NCBI GenBank assembly: GCA_000999315.1
Contig: LCFW01000001.1
Span: forward strand, 62,001-126,000
Reading direction: 5' to 3'
Origin: Candidatus Peregrinibacteria bacterium GW2011_GWF2_43_17
GTDB lineage: Bacteria; Patescibacteriota; Gracilibacteria; UBA1369; UBA12470
DNA length: 64,000 nt
Shown: positions 24,358 to 31,890 of the stretch, piece by piece
Numbering within the stretch: the stretch's first letter is position 1
Layout: each line of letters opens with the position of its first letter
Position numbers and translations under genes: made by a program
The notes under the pieces: generated by a model
Seen by the model: the letters and a program-made list of their open reading frames with translations, nothing else
Told to the model about the DNA's origin: nothing
The model's database searches: none

Positions 24358-24408
24358 ATTCTGACAGGAATGTGGTGTTTTGTCAATCGGTAACGGATGT
24401 GGTAAGAT
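24358..24408. promoter_or_regulatory. back-to-back divergent promoters sharing overlapping -35 boxes
   Basis: Plus strand: TTGTCA (24380-24385), 17 bp, TAAGAT (24403-24408), then ATG 24417 after 8 nt. Minus strand: TTGACA (24381-24386), 17 bp, CAGAAT (24358-24363), leading to the cyclase ATG at 24337. The two -35 hexamers share five base pairs, so the polymerases must exclude each other, which links the permease and the cyclase-like gene in regulation. Confidence 0.7.
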
Positions 24409-24416
24409 AGGAATTG

Positions 24417-25661
24417 ATGATTTCTTCGTATTTAAAGTTATCTCTGACGGCTCTTCGTGCGAATAAGATGCGAACGCTTTTGACGACTATAGGTATAGTT
24501 ATCGGGATGATGATGGTGATTGTGGTTTTTTCTCTCGGACATGCGACGCAGGCGATAGTTACCGCACAACTTGAGTCTTATGGTGCCAATACGATTGTTG
24601 TCGAGGTTAAAACGCCGGGTGTTTCGGAAATGAGTCCCGGGTCGGCTACGGCGATGATGGAAGGCGTTACGGTTGCGACTTTGAAAGAAGAAGATATGGA
24701 AGATGCGTTTTTGATTCCCGGGGTGACCGATGGTTATGCCGCAGTAATGGGGCTTGAACGCATTGTTTCGGTTTATGATGATCAGCAATATATGATTCAG
24801 GGGGTTTCGGCATCTTTTATAGATATAGATCAAAGCGATGTCGAATACGGGAGATTTTTTACTGCGTCGGAGGATAAAAGTTTGGCTCGGGTTGTCGTTC
24901 TCGGGAAAGGTGTTGCGGAGGAATTATTTCCCGATGTGGATCCCTTGGGGCAGAGTGTGAGGATAGGGGAGCTGAATTTTAAAATTATAGGAGTGATGGA
25001 GTCGCTCGGAGTGGTCTTTTTTCAAAACATGGATGATATGGTTTACTTGCCACTGAATACGACGCAGAAATTGATTATGGGTATAGATTATGTTCCTTAT
25101 TTTTTGTTGCAGGTTGAAAATGAAGAGATGGTGGAGGCGATTAAAAACGATGTTATCGCACTTCTCGATCAGAGGCATGATATTGTCGGTGAAGATAAGA
25201 GAGATTTTCGTGTGACGACGATGGATGAAGCGATTTCTATGATGGATGGCGTTACCGGAGCTTTGCAGATTTTATTGATAGTTTTGGCAGGAATTTCGTT
25301 GGTGGTCGGTGGAGTGGGGGTGATGAATGTGATGTTTGTCGCCGTTACCGAACGTACGCGCGAAATAGGGCTTAGAAAAGCTGTCGGTGCTACGTCGCGC
25401 GCCGTGCTTTGTCAGTTTCTGTGCGAGTCGGTTTTGGTAACTTTCGTTGGCGGGGTGCTTGGGATTTTGCTCGGGCTGATGGTGGTTTGGTTGTCTGTCG
25501 TTGTTGCCGGCTTGGTTGGAGTTGAAATCGAGTTTTTTGTGCCCGTCGGAGGAATTATTTTGGCGATAGGGGCGGCTTTCGCGGAAGGAATTTTGTTCGG
25601 TGTTTATCCTGCGAAAAAGGCGGCGGGGTTGAATCCGATTGAGAGCTTGAGGTACGAGTAG
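24417..25661 (+). CDS. MacB-like ABC transporter permease (second copy)
   Basis: About 414 aa. The preferred start is ATG 24417 rather than the in-frame TTG 24414. Topology is 1+3 helices with a large extracytoplasmic core. FtsX-family motif ERTREIGLRKAVGATSRAVL and C-terminal GVYPAKKAAGLNPIESLRYE are present. It is closely related to the permease at 18.6 kb, but no ATPase gene is adjacent, so it probably shares the ATPase at 17.9 kb or another in the genome. It is transcribed divergently from the cyclase-like gene. Confidence 0.92.
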   Translation: MISSYLKLSLTALRANKMRTLLTTIGIVIGMMMVIVVFSLGHATQAIVTAQLESYGANTIVVEVKTPGVSEMSPGSATAMMEGVTVATLKEEDMEDAFLIPGVTDGYAAVMGLERIVSVYDDQQYMIQGVSASFIDIDQSDVEYGRFFTASEDKSLARVVVLGKGVAEELFPDVDPLGQSVRIGELNFKIIGVMESLGVVFFQNMDDMVYLPLNTTQKLIMGIDYVPYFLLQVENEEMVEAIKNDVIALLDQRHDIVGEDKRDFRVTTMDEAISMMDGVTGALQILLIVLAGISLVVGGVGVMNVMFVAVTERTREIGLRKAVGATSRAVLCQFLCESVLVTFVGGVLGILLGLMVVWLSVVVAGLVGVEIEFFVPVGGIILAIGAAFAEGILFGVYPAKKAAGLNPIESLRYE

Positions 25662-25754
25662 GAAAATTTTGAGTTCTTCGCAAACGGCATCGCTTACTGT
25701 TTCGGGTATTGAAACAGTATCGCTGCTGAAGTTTGCTCAAAACTCAAAATTTTC
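25662..25754. repeat. 93-bp nested palindrome directly after a stop codon
   Basis: GAAAATTTTGAGTT (25662-25675) pairs with AACTCAAAATTTTC (25741-25754). Inside, GCAAAC/GTTTGC (25680, 25731) and ACTGTTTC/GAAACAGT (25696, 25711) pair in register. The element starts on the base after the permease TAG. It contains the first copy of a 27-bp repeat (25677-25703). Confidence 0.75.
25677..25703. repeat. 27-bp direct repeat, copy 1 (copy 2 at 25897-25923)
   Basis: The 27 bases beginning TTCGCAAACGGCATCG and ending TACTGTTTC are identical at 25677-25703 and 25897-25923. The second copy ends on the stop codon of the minus-strand LysM/SLT gene, while the first is inside the palindrome that follows the plus-strand permease stop. 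Confidence 0.85.
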
Positions 25755-25785
25755 TTTTGATTGGGTGGATAAATTCTTCATGAAC

Positions 25786-25882
25786 GGCTTCGCTTTCTGA
25801 TTTTTTCAGGCTACATGCCTGCCTGCCGGTAGGCGGGTACGCCTTCAAAAATCCGGAAGCGCTGCAGATGTTCACTCTGAAT
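25786..25882. repeat. second imperfect palindrome with CCTGCC-type GC-rich tip
   Basis: Nested pairs GAAC/GTTC, CGCTTTC/GGAAGCG, GATTTTT/AAAAATC and GGC/GCC flank a tip GCCTGCCTGCCGGTAGGCGG. Similar CCTGCC/GGCAGG tips occur at 32548-32581 and 52866-52881. No coding region is seen between 25662 and 25922. Confidence 0.55.
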
Positions 25883-25896
25883 ATTGATTTAAGATT

Positions 25897-25923
25897 TTCG
25901 CAAACGGCATCGCTTACTGTTTC
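25897..25923. repeat. 27-bp direct repeat, copy 2
   Basis: Identical to 25677-25703. Its last base is the first base of the stop codon (read on plus as CTA, 25923-25925) of the LysM/SLT gene, so the repeat lies directly at that gene's 3' end. Confidence 0.85.
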
Positions 25924-26996
25924 TAATACCTTCTCCTCGCTTCCTCAAAGCAAACTTCTCTTTCGCAAACTTCTTCTTCGGCGGCGGATTCGTCCAGTAT
26001 TTCCTCTTCGAAAGAGTCGTAGAAGAAGTTTTTTAGATTTTGTCCGGCGGGGAAGTAGATTGTTGTTTCGGGGATGCCTTTTTTGTCTCGCGTGATGTCG
26101 GGTCCCAAGTGCGGATTCAGTTCGTCGAAGTCTCGTTTGGATATTGCGAGGTTGTTTGTTACGGTCGAGTATTTTAGTGTTGCAACGGGGATTTGAGGGA
26201 TCAGAATTTCTTGGTTTATGGAAAGGTTGTCGGGATTGAATTCAGGATCTTTTTGCAGGTTGAATGCGATTAACCCGGCAACGGTTTTGTTATGGGCGAG
26301 TGAGATGCTTGTGAGAGTATCTCCTTCTTTGACGACGTATGTTATGGGTTTTTTTTGTCGTTTGTATACGATATGCGCCGATTCCAATTGTGGCGCTTGC
26401 GGTTCTGTTTCTCCCATGTTCCGGAAAATTTCTCTTGCGGTGAAAAATTTGTGTAGGTAGTTTTTTTGTTCTTCGGTTGCGTCTTGCGATTCCAGATATG
26501 CTTTTACATCGCCGCGATATTTTTCATATTGTTTTTGAACACCTTCTTTCCCCAGATTGAAGCCCAATATCGCCCAGCTCCATGCCAATGTTAGATCGTA
26601 AATTTCCGAGAGGATTTTTGCCGTGGTTTCGGCGGCGCGAAGGACCGATTTCCTTTCATCTATGTAATTTGGTACCACTTTTAATCCCAATCTTTCTGCG
26701 GTTGATTCTTTCAATTGAAAAATCCCGACCGCTTCGCCATTTACGGCAGTGGGATCACAGCAAGATTCAGTATACGCGAGATATACCAGCTCGTCCGGGA
26801 TGCCGTGATCTTTGAAAATTTGTCTGACTTGCGGAAGATATTTGCCGAATTTGCGCCATTCGGTTTTTTCTTCCGGCGTGGCGTGTTTTTCGGATTGGCG
26901 TATCCAAGCGGGGATTGCTATCGGAGACCTCTTGAGTTCCTCCGGAGTTGGTTCGGTTTGCGGCAGGTCTTCTGTTGTTTTTTCAAAAAATTTCAT
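25923..26996 (-). CDS. LysM-domain lytic transglycosylase (MltD-like)
   Basis: 357 aa. The SLT domain (about residues 50-170) has the catalytic Glu in YLAYTESCCDPTAVNGEAVGIFQLKESTAERLGL. A LysM module follows (ITYVVKEGDTLTSISLAHNKTVAGLIAFNLQ, about 215-260), then a second LysM-like stretch and an acidic tail. No signal peptide is visible at the annotated start (MKFFEKTTEDLPQ), so export is unclear. It would cut or bind peptidoglycan during wall remodelling. It overlaps the HflX gene by 14 bp, so the two are co-transcribed. Confidence 0.87.
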   Translation of the reverse strand: MKFFEKTTEDLPQTEPTPEELKRSPIAIPAWIRQSEKHATPEEKTEWRKFGKYLPQVRQIFKDHGIPDELVYLAYTESCCDPTAVNGEAVGIFQLKESTAERLGLKVVPNYIDERKSVLRAAETTAKILSEIYDLTLAWSWAILGFNLGKEGVQKQYEKYRGDVKAYLESQDATEEQKNYLHKFFTAREIFRNMGETEPQAPQLESAHIVYKRQKKPITYVVKEGDTLTSISLAHNKTVAGLIAFNLQKDPEFNPDNLSINQEILIPQIPVATLKYSTVTNNLAISKRDFDELNPHLGPDITRDKKGIPETTIYFPAGQNLKNFFYDSFEEEILDESAAEEEVCEREVCFEEARRRY

Positions 26997-28107
26997 AAAA
27001 TTTATTTTTAATCGCCGTTTTCAGTTCTTGAAATCCTTCTTTTTGCAAAGCGGAGATGGTGACCGGATTTAGGTATGCGTATGTTTTCAAAATCTTCTGT
27101 TTGTCTTTTACCATATCCATTTTGTTCAGAACATAGAGTTGAGGTTTTTTGTCACATTCGAGATCTTTTAAGATTTTTTCAACTGTGTCGATTTTTTCGT
27201 AAATTTTGAGGTCCGCGGCGTCTATTATATGCAAAACCAGATCCGCTTCGGTGACCTCTTCGAGTGTTGTGATAAAAGATTCAAAAAGCAGTGGTGGAAG
27301 GTCTTGGATGAATCCGATTGTGTCGGCAAGCAAAACGGTGCGTGGGAAATCTTCTATGTAAAGTGAGCCGAGTTTGGTTTCCAGTGTCGCGAAAAGTTTA
27401 TTCGCCGTGTAGGCGTTTTTCTTGTGAGTGATTTGTTTTAACAGGGTTGATTTTCCGGAGTTTGTGTAGCCTACGATTGCAACCGTTAGGAAGCCTTGGC
27501 GTTTTCTTCTTTGGCGTTGGCCGGAGTGGACTTTTTGTATCGATTCCAGTTTTTTCTCGATTGCTCGGATTTGATCTCTCAGGTGTTCGCGTTTGAGCTC
27601 GAGGAGTTTTTCACCTTTACCTCTTGTTACTGTTCCCGTGCCGCCTCTTTGTTGGGCGTGGCCGGCTTGTTTTCCGAATAATCTTGGGAATTCGTATTTC
27701 AAGAAAGCCAGCCTGATTTGTAGTCGAGCTTTTTCCGTGCGTGCGTGTTTGGCGAAAATTTTCAGAATTAACTCGAATCGATCCATAACTTCACAATCTA
27801 TCATCAAGGTAAGGTTGTGGAACTGATTGGCTTTCATGAATCCATTTATCACTACCATTGTTGCCCCGAGTTCTTTTTGAAGTTTCACTACCTCTTCGGC
27901 TTTGCCCGATCCGATATATGTTTTTGCAGATGGTCTGCCGCGTTTTTGGATTATTTTTAAAATCGTGACTCCGCCGAAAGTGTCTATCAGCCTTTCAAGC
28001 TCCTCGAGTCTTTCGAGTGCCTCTCTTTTGTTCATTCCGGGAGGAATCACATCTATTATGATGGCCTTTTCTCCTCCGGGTGTCAGCGGGTGTTCGTAGT
28101 CGCGCAT
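26983..28107 (-). CDS. hflX: GTPase HflX
   Basis: 374 aa. Ribosome-associated GTPase that splits stalled or hibernating 70S ribosomes. The N-terminal HflX domain (GGVTILKIIQKRGRPSAKTYIGSGKAEE) is followed by a coiled-coil linker, G1 GYTNSGKSTLL, G3 DTIGFIQDLPP and G4 NKMD. A basic Gly/Gln/Arg-rich stretch before the linker (GKQAGHAQQRGGTGTVTRG) is typical. Length is normal. The -10-like TAAACT lies 6 nt before the ATG, again suggesting a leaderless start. Confidence 0.95.
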   Translation of the reverse strand: MRDYEHPLTPGGEKAIIIDVIPPGMNKREALERLEELERLIDTFGGVTILKIIQKRGRPSAKTYIGSGKAEEVVKLQKELGATMVVINGFMKANQFHNLTLMIDCEVMDRFELILKIFAKHARTEKARLQIRLAFLKYEFPRLFGKQAGHAQQRGGTGTVTRGKGEKLLELKREHLRDQIRAIEKKLESIQKVHSGQRQRRKRQGFLTVAIVGYTNSGKSTLLKQITHKKNAYTANKLFATLETKLGSLYIEDFPRTVLLADTIGFIQDLPPLLFESFITTLEEVTEADLVLHIIDAADLKIYEKIDTVEKILKDLECDKKPQLYVLNKMDMVKDKQKILKTYAYLNPVTISALQKEGFQELKTAIKNKFYEIF

Positions 28108-28142
28108 AGATTAAGTTTATCGCGTTTGGTACAGATATCTAG

Positions 28143-28171
28143 TTGTCAGCCCGAGCCTTTCGTGTTATAAT
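28143..28171 (+). promoter_or_regulatory. near-consensus promoter TTGTCA-17 bp-TATAAT
   Basis: TTGTCA (28143-28148) and TATAAT (28166-28171) have the optimal 17-bp spacer. +1 is expected near 28178 and the ATG of the 99-aa ORF is at 28200. This is one of the best promoters in the window and may also read into RuBisCO. Confidence 0.8.
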
Positions 28172-28199
28172 TGTATGATTATTTTTAATAAAAATCTCT

Positions 28200-28499
28200 A
28201 TGGATGCAAATCAAGATGCGACCTTGGCGGGTGCGATGACGAATGTCGGTAAGAAATCGGGAGATGCTTCTTCTCAAGTGGTTCCCGATGTGCGATTAGC
28301 CGATGGTGGTTTGGCTTGGTACGCTTTATTGGATCAAAATCCGCAAGAGGGCGCAGGTGTGATTCTTAGAGAGCGAGATGCGCGGCAAGCTTATTCGGAA
28401 TGTCTTGCGAGAGATTCTCAGGCCGTTGAGTCATGTCGCGGGAAAACATGGGAAGAGGCCAGAAAGGTTCTCAGCGGAATTCTTCACCGTGACAATTAG
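28200..28499 (+). CDS. 99-aa protein of unknown function upstream of RuBisCO
   Basis: Soluble, mixed-charge protein with no transmembrane segment. The first 35 residues are low-complexity and the rest is helical (GGLAWYALLDQNPQEGAGVILRERDARQAYSECLARDSQ...SCRGKTWEEARKVLSGIL). I recognise no family. The cyclase-like protein at 20.5 kb carries a similar-looking segment near residues 42-83 (GYLTWLALLENPSKFFDIRKAECEIRERPVVKEAV), a W-x-A-L-L-x-x-N-P pattern followed by charged helix. This could reflect a shared small domain. It has a strong promoter of its own and ends 36 bp before RuBisCO. Confidence 0.65.
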   Translation: MDANQDATLAGAMTNVGKKSGDASSQVVPDVRLADGGLAWYALLDQNPQEGAGVILRERDARQAYSECLARDSQAVESCRGKTWEEARKVLSGILHRDN

Positions 28500-28518
28500 T
28501 CGTGGTGTCTTATATACT
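28489..28518 (+). promoter_or_regulatory. RuBisCO promoter GTGACA-18 bp-TATACT
   Basis: GTGACA (28489-28494) overlaps the end of the 99-aa ORF. TATACT lies at 28513-28518 and the RuBisCO ATG at 28536 leaves a leader of about 11 nt, AT-rich and without a Shine-Dalgarno motif. Confidence 0.6.
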
Positions 28519-28535
28519 TTAAATATAAAATAAAA

Positions 28536-29852
28536 ATGCAAAAGGAGTATATCAATTTGAAATTAAACCCTTTAAAAGGTGGCAAGTATATGCTTGCAGT
28601 TTTCCACTTGGTTCCGAAGCCCGGAGAAGATTTTTTGAGTTGTGCGTCTGAAGTTGCGTCGGAGTCCAGCACAGGTTCAAATTTGAGAGTCGGTACGGCG
28701 ACGAAATTCTCGGACAATTTGAATGCAATAGTTTATAAAATCGATAAGAAGAAAAATCTGGTTTGGATCGCTTTTCCGTGGAAGATTTTTGATAGGGGAG
28801 GGAATGTGCAAAATATTCTTACTTATGTTGTTGGGAATGTTTTCGGGATGGGTGATTTATCGGCTTTGAAAGCGCTTGATTGTTGGTTCCCGAAGGAGAT
28901 GCTTGAACATTATGATGGTCCTGCGACTACGATTCATGATTTGAAAAAATATTTAGGTGTTAAGGGGCGTCCGGTTTTGGGTACGATTGTTAAGCCGAAA
29001 ATAGGCTTGAAGCCGAAACAATTCGCTGATGTTTGTTATAAGTTCTGGAAAGGCGGAGGCGATTTCGTGAAATTCGATGAGCCGCAAGCCGATCAAGAGT
29101 TTTGTCCTTTTAAGGAAGCTATTGATGAGATAGTTAAGGCTATGGCCAAAGTCGAGAAGGAGACCGGTAAGAAAAAAGTTATGTCGATTAATATTTCCGC
29201 GGCAGATTTTATGACTATGCAAAAGAGGGCCGAATATGTGATCAAAAAGATGAAAAAGGGAAGTTATGCTTTCTTGGTTGACGGACTTACTGCCGGGTGG
29301 ACTGCCGTGCAGACCGCTCGAAGGATGTGGCCTGGTGTTTTTCTCCATTTTCATAGGGCCGGGCATGGTGCTATGACAAGACCCGAGAATCCTATCGGAT
29401 ATACCGTGCCATTTATGACCAAAATGGGAAGATTGGCCGGGGCGTCGGGTATGCATACCGGTACTGCAGGGATAGGGAAGATGGAAGGAAGTGCGAAAGA
29501 GGATGTAATGGCGGCTCATCATGCTTTGTTTGCCAAGTCCGAGGGTGATTTCTTTGATCAGGATTGGTATGGGATGAAGCCGATGTGTCCGATTGCGTCC
29601 GGTGGATTGAATCCTATTTTGCTCAAACCTTTTGCCGATGTCGTTGGCACGACGGATTTTATTACAACTATGGGTGGAGGTGTTCATTCGCATCCGGGTG
29701 GAACGGAGAAAGGCGCTATGGCTTTAGTGCAGGCGTGTGATGCATGGAAGAAAGGAATTTCGATTAAAGAGTATGCTAAAAATCATAAAGAGCTTGCGCA
29801 GGCGATCGGGTTTTATAAGGAGAAGGTGGGGTATTCGAAGAAGTACCTGTAG
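28536..29852 (+). CDS. ribulose-1,5-bisphosphate carboxylase/oxygenase, form II/III
   Basis: 438 aa. Carboxylates RuBP to two 3-phosphoglycerates. Active-site residues are intact: catalytic Lys153 in GTIVKPKIGLKP, carbamylated Lys179 with metal ligands Asp181/Glu182 in GGDFVKFDEP, His273 in HFHRAGHGA, loop-6 Lys315 in TGTAGIGKMEG, SGGLNP and TMGGGVHSHPGG. The KFDE variant (Phe where form II has Asn) and the overall sequence fit the hybrid form II/III known from Peregrinibacteria and methanogens. There it works in a nucleoside/AMP salvage route, not a Calvin cycle. No phosphoribulokinase is nearby. Residue numbers count from the ATG used here. Confidence 0.95.
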   Translation: MQKEYINLKLNPLKGGKYMLAVFHLVPKPGEDFLSCASEVASESSTGSNLRVGTATKFSDNLNAIVYKIDKKKNLVWIAFPWKIFDRGGNVQNILTYVVGNVFGMGDLSALKALDCWFPKEMLEHYDGPATTIHDLKKYLGVKGRPVLGTIVKPKIGLKPKQFADVCYKFWKGGGDFVKFDEPQADQEFCPFKEAIDEIVKAMAKVEKETGKKKVMSINISAADFMTMQKRAEYVIKKMKKGSYAFLVDGLTAGWTAVQTARRMWPGVFLHFHRAGHGAMTRPENPIGYTVPFMTKMGRLAGASGMHTGTAGIGKMEGSAKEDVMAAHHALFAKSEGDFFDQDWYGMKPMCPIASGGLNPILLKPFADVVGTTDFITTMGGGVHSHPGGTEKGAMALVQACDAWKKGISIKEYAKNHKELAQAIGFYKEKVGYSKKYL

Positions 29853-29877
29853 AATGCGTAATGTTTTGATGTTTCTC

Positions 29878-29927
29878 TTGACTTCGATTTCAATCGCCTA
29901 TAACATATCAATGCTCATTGATATGTT
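29878..29927 (+). promoter_or_regulatory. arsR promoter with 12-2-12 ArsR/SmtB-type operator
   Basis: TTGACT (29878-29883) and TAACAT (29901-29906) are 17 bp apart. A perfect palindrome covers the -10 and +1: AACATATCAATG (29902-29913), CT, CATTGATATGTT (29916-29927). The 12-2-12 layout is that of SmtB/ArsR-family operators, so the downstream regulator probably represses itself and the permease. Confidence 0.85.
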
Positions 29928-29932
29928 TCTCC

Positions 29933-30211
29933 ATGAAGAATTTTAAAAAACTTGCAAGGCAATTCAAGGTTCTCTCCGACCCCAACAGATTAAAAATACT
30001 TCATTTGTTGTCGTCGGGGGAGAAGTGTGTTTGTCATATCGAAGGGGCGTTGGGGCTTGATCAAAATTTGGTTTCTCATCACTTAAAGGTTTTGAAAAAC
30101 GAAGGATTTATAAATGTTTGCAAATGTGGGAAGTGGAGGCATTATTCTTTAAATAAAAAATCTATTTTATGTTTAAATACATTGCGGATTATATCTCGTA
30201 CGACTTGTTAA
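29933..30211 (+). CDS. arsR: ArsR/SmtB-family metal-responsive repressor
   Basis: 93 aa from ATG 29933. The earlier in-frame ATG at 29918 lies inside the operator palindrome and is rejected. A winged helix-turn-helix with FKVLSDPNRLKILHLLSSGEKCVCHIEGALGLDQNLVSHHLKVLKNEGFI carries the alpha3 Cys pair (KCVCHI) that binds As(III)/Sb(III) or other thiophilic metals in ArsR. Two further Cys follow at VCKCGKW. The 3' end overlaps the permease by 43 bp. Confidence 0.9.
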   Translation: MKNFKKLARQFKVLSDPNRLKILHLLSSGEKCVCHIEGALGLDQNLVSHHLKVLKNEGFINVCKCGKWRHYSLNKKSILCLNTLRIISRTTC

Positions 30212-31125
30212 ATCTCGTTTCTGGCGTGCATTTGGCGGATAGTGTGAATTTTTTTGTTTATGACATGCTGAAGATTTCGTTTTTGGTTTTAGTGGTGGTG
30301 TCGGTGATAGCCTTTTTCAGGACTTATGTCAGACCGGAGAAGATTAAGGATATGATGGCGCATCTCAGGTTCGGATTGGGAAATTTGATTGCGGCGATGT
30401 TTGGGGCGGCAACACCCTTTTGTTCGTGTTCGTCAATTCCGTTGTTTATCGGTTTTGTGAAGGCGAAAATTCCTCTTTCGATAGCGTTTTCTTTTTTGGT
30501 GACGTCGCCACTTGTGAACGAAGTTGCGTTTGTGATTATGGGCGGACTTTTCGGGTGGAAAGTCGCGATCGCTTATGCTATGGCGGGGATTACTTTAGGG
30601 GTGGTTTCAGGGTTGATTATTGGGATTTTCAATATGGATTCGGAGCTGATTTTGGAGAAGGGGAGCTTTGCTTCATGTGTTACTCAAAAAGATCTGCCGC
30701 GTGATTTTGAAAGTAGAGTTAAATATGCCGTTTCCGACGGGTGGGATACTTTTAAAAATATTTTCCCATATTTGTTTCTGGGTGTGTTTATCGGAGCCGC
30801 GATACATGGCTTTGTGCCACAAGAGTTTTTTATGAATTATGTCGGCAAATACGAATTGCTTTCGGTGCCGATTGCCGTTTTGATAGGGGTGCCGATTTAT
30901 GCCGGTTGTTCGACGATCGCTCCGACGATTTTTACAATTACCGCCGGAGGTGTGCCGCTCGGGACGTCGTTGGCTTTCATGATGGCGATTGCCGGACTTT
31001 CTTTGCCCGAAGCCGTCATGCTTAAAAAAGTTATGAGCATGAAATTATTGGCTTTGTTCTTCGGGGTGGTGGCGGTTGGGATAACTATAATCGGGTATTT
31101 GTTCAATTTTCTATTCCCCAATTAG
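30169..31125 (+). CDS. ArsP-type permease (UPF0718/YraQ family)
   Basis: 318 aa with about eight transmembrane helices in two similar halves. The family motif FGAATPFCSCSSIPLFIGF and its counterpart GVPIYAGCSTIAPTIFT, plus SPLVNEVAF, are clear. ArsP proteins export trivalent organoarsenicals. Relatives may move other metal(loid)s or thiol conjugates. Overlap with the ArsR gene and the shared operator support a metalloid-efflux operon. The first 30 residues overlap the regulator's 3' end, and a later start (MLKISFL) would remove one helix. It overlaps the convergent ZIP gene by 15 bp. Confidence 0.88.
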   Translation: MFKYIADYISYDLLNLVSGVHLADSVNFFVYDMLKISFLVLVVVSVIAFFRTYVRPEKIKDMMAHLRFGLGNLIAAMFGAATPFCSCSSIPLFIGFVKAKIPLSIAFSFLVTSPLVNEVAFVIMGGLFGWKVAIAYAMAGITLGVVSGLIIGIFNMDSELILEKGSFASCVTQKDLPRDFESRVKYAVSDGWDTFKNIFPYLFLGVFIGAAIHGFVPQEFFMNYVGKYELLSVPIAVLIGVPIYAGCSTIAPTIFTITAGGVPLGTSLAFMMAIAGLSLPEAVMLKKVMSMKLLALFFGVVAVGITIIGYLFNFLFPN

Positions 31126-31860
31126 CAATAACATCATTAGTCCGATTCCCATCAATATTGCAATAAATTGAACGAATGATTTTGAGAGTTTTACTTCTTT
31201 GTGAAGCTCGGGGATTAAGTCCGATCCCGCGATGTAGATAAATCCGCCGGCCGTCAGGGGTACTATTATCGAAGTAAAATTTTCGGCGTGTGAGCCTATT
31301 GCGAGCGCGATTATCGCTCCGATGATTGCGGAAAGTGCCGAGATGAAGTTGTAAATTATGGCTTTCTTTGGTTTAATTCCCGCGTATAAAAGAACTCCGA
31401 AGTCGCCGATTTCCTGGGGAATTTCGTGGAGGATTACGGCGATTGTCGTGGCGATTCCAAGTTCTATACTGACGCTGTAACTTCCCGCGATTACCATGCC
31501 GTCTATTAAATTGTGGACTCCATCTCCGACCAAATTCATTGTGGCAAGGTGATGTGGGTGAGAGTCGCATGAAATTTCGTGGCAGTGGCGCCAATGGACG
31601 ATTTTTTCAAGAATGAAAAATATTAAAATTCCTGCGATTACGTATAGCGAGATTGAATTTGAGAAACCATTTTCTTCAATGGACTCCGGTATCAAGTGGA
31701 GCAGAGCATCTCCGAGCAATGCTCCTGCGGAAAATGCAACCATGAATAACAAAATGGATTTGAGTTTTTCTTTTGTAAAAAGTACCGCCACGACTCCTAT
31801 TACGGATATGATGCTGACTATCAGCACGCTACCGATTGTGTAGAGCCAAATTGAGTTCAT
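31111..31860 (-). CDS. ZIP-family divalent metal transporter
   Basis: 249 aa, about eight helices. Core motifs HNLIDGM in helix 4 and LHEIPQEIGDFGVLL in helix 5 form the binuclear metal site. A cytoplasmic His/Cys-rich loop (HWRHCHEISCDSHPHH) precedes helix 4. It should import Zn, Fe or Mn. The eukaryotic SLC39-like HEIPQEIGDF motif is normal for the bacterial GufA/ZIP branch too. It converges with the ArsP permease with a 15-bp overlap of coding ends. Confidence 0.92.
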   Translation of the reverse strand: MNSIWLYTIGSVLIVSIISVIGVVAVLFTKEKLKSILLFMVAFSAGALLGDALLHLIPESIEENGFSNSISLYVIAGILIFFILEKIVHWRHCHEISCDSHPHHLATMNLVGDGVHNLIDGMVIAGSYSVSIELGIATTIAVILHEIPQEIGDFGVLLYAGIKPKKAIIYNFISALSAIIGAIIALAIGSHAENFTSIIVPLTAGGFIYIAGSDLIPELHKEVKLSKSFVQFIAILMGIGLMMLLLIGE

Positions 31861-31874
31861 GGAAGAGGATTTTA

Positions 31875-31889
31875 AGTCGTTTCGCGACT
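31875..31889. repeat. small hairpin next to the transporter stop codon
   Basis: AGTCG (31875-31879) and CGACT (31885-31889) flank a TTTCG loop, one base beyond the stop codon of the minus-strand transporter (31891). It fits the window-wide pattern of hairpins attached to stop codons. Confidence 0.4.
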
Positions 31890-31890
31890 G

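Noticed and set aside
25662-25922. CRISPR array or tandem repeat array
   Set aside because: Only two copies of the 27-bp repeat, in a palindromic context without regular spacers or cas genes.
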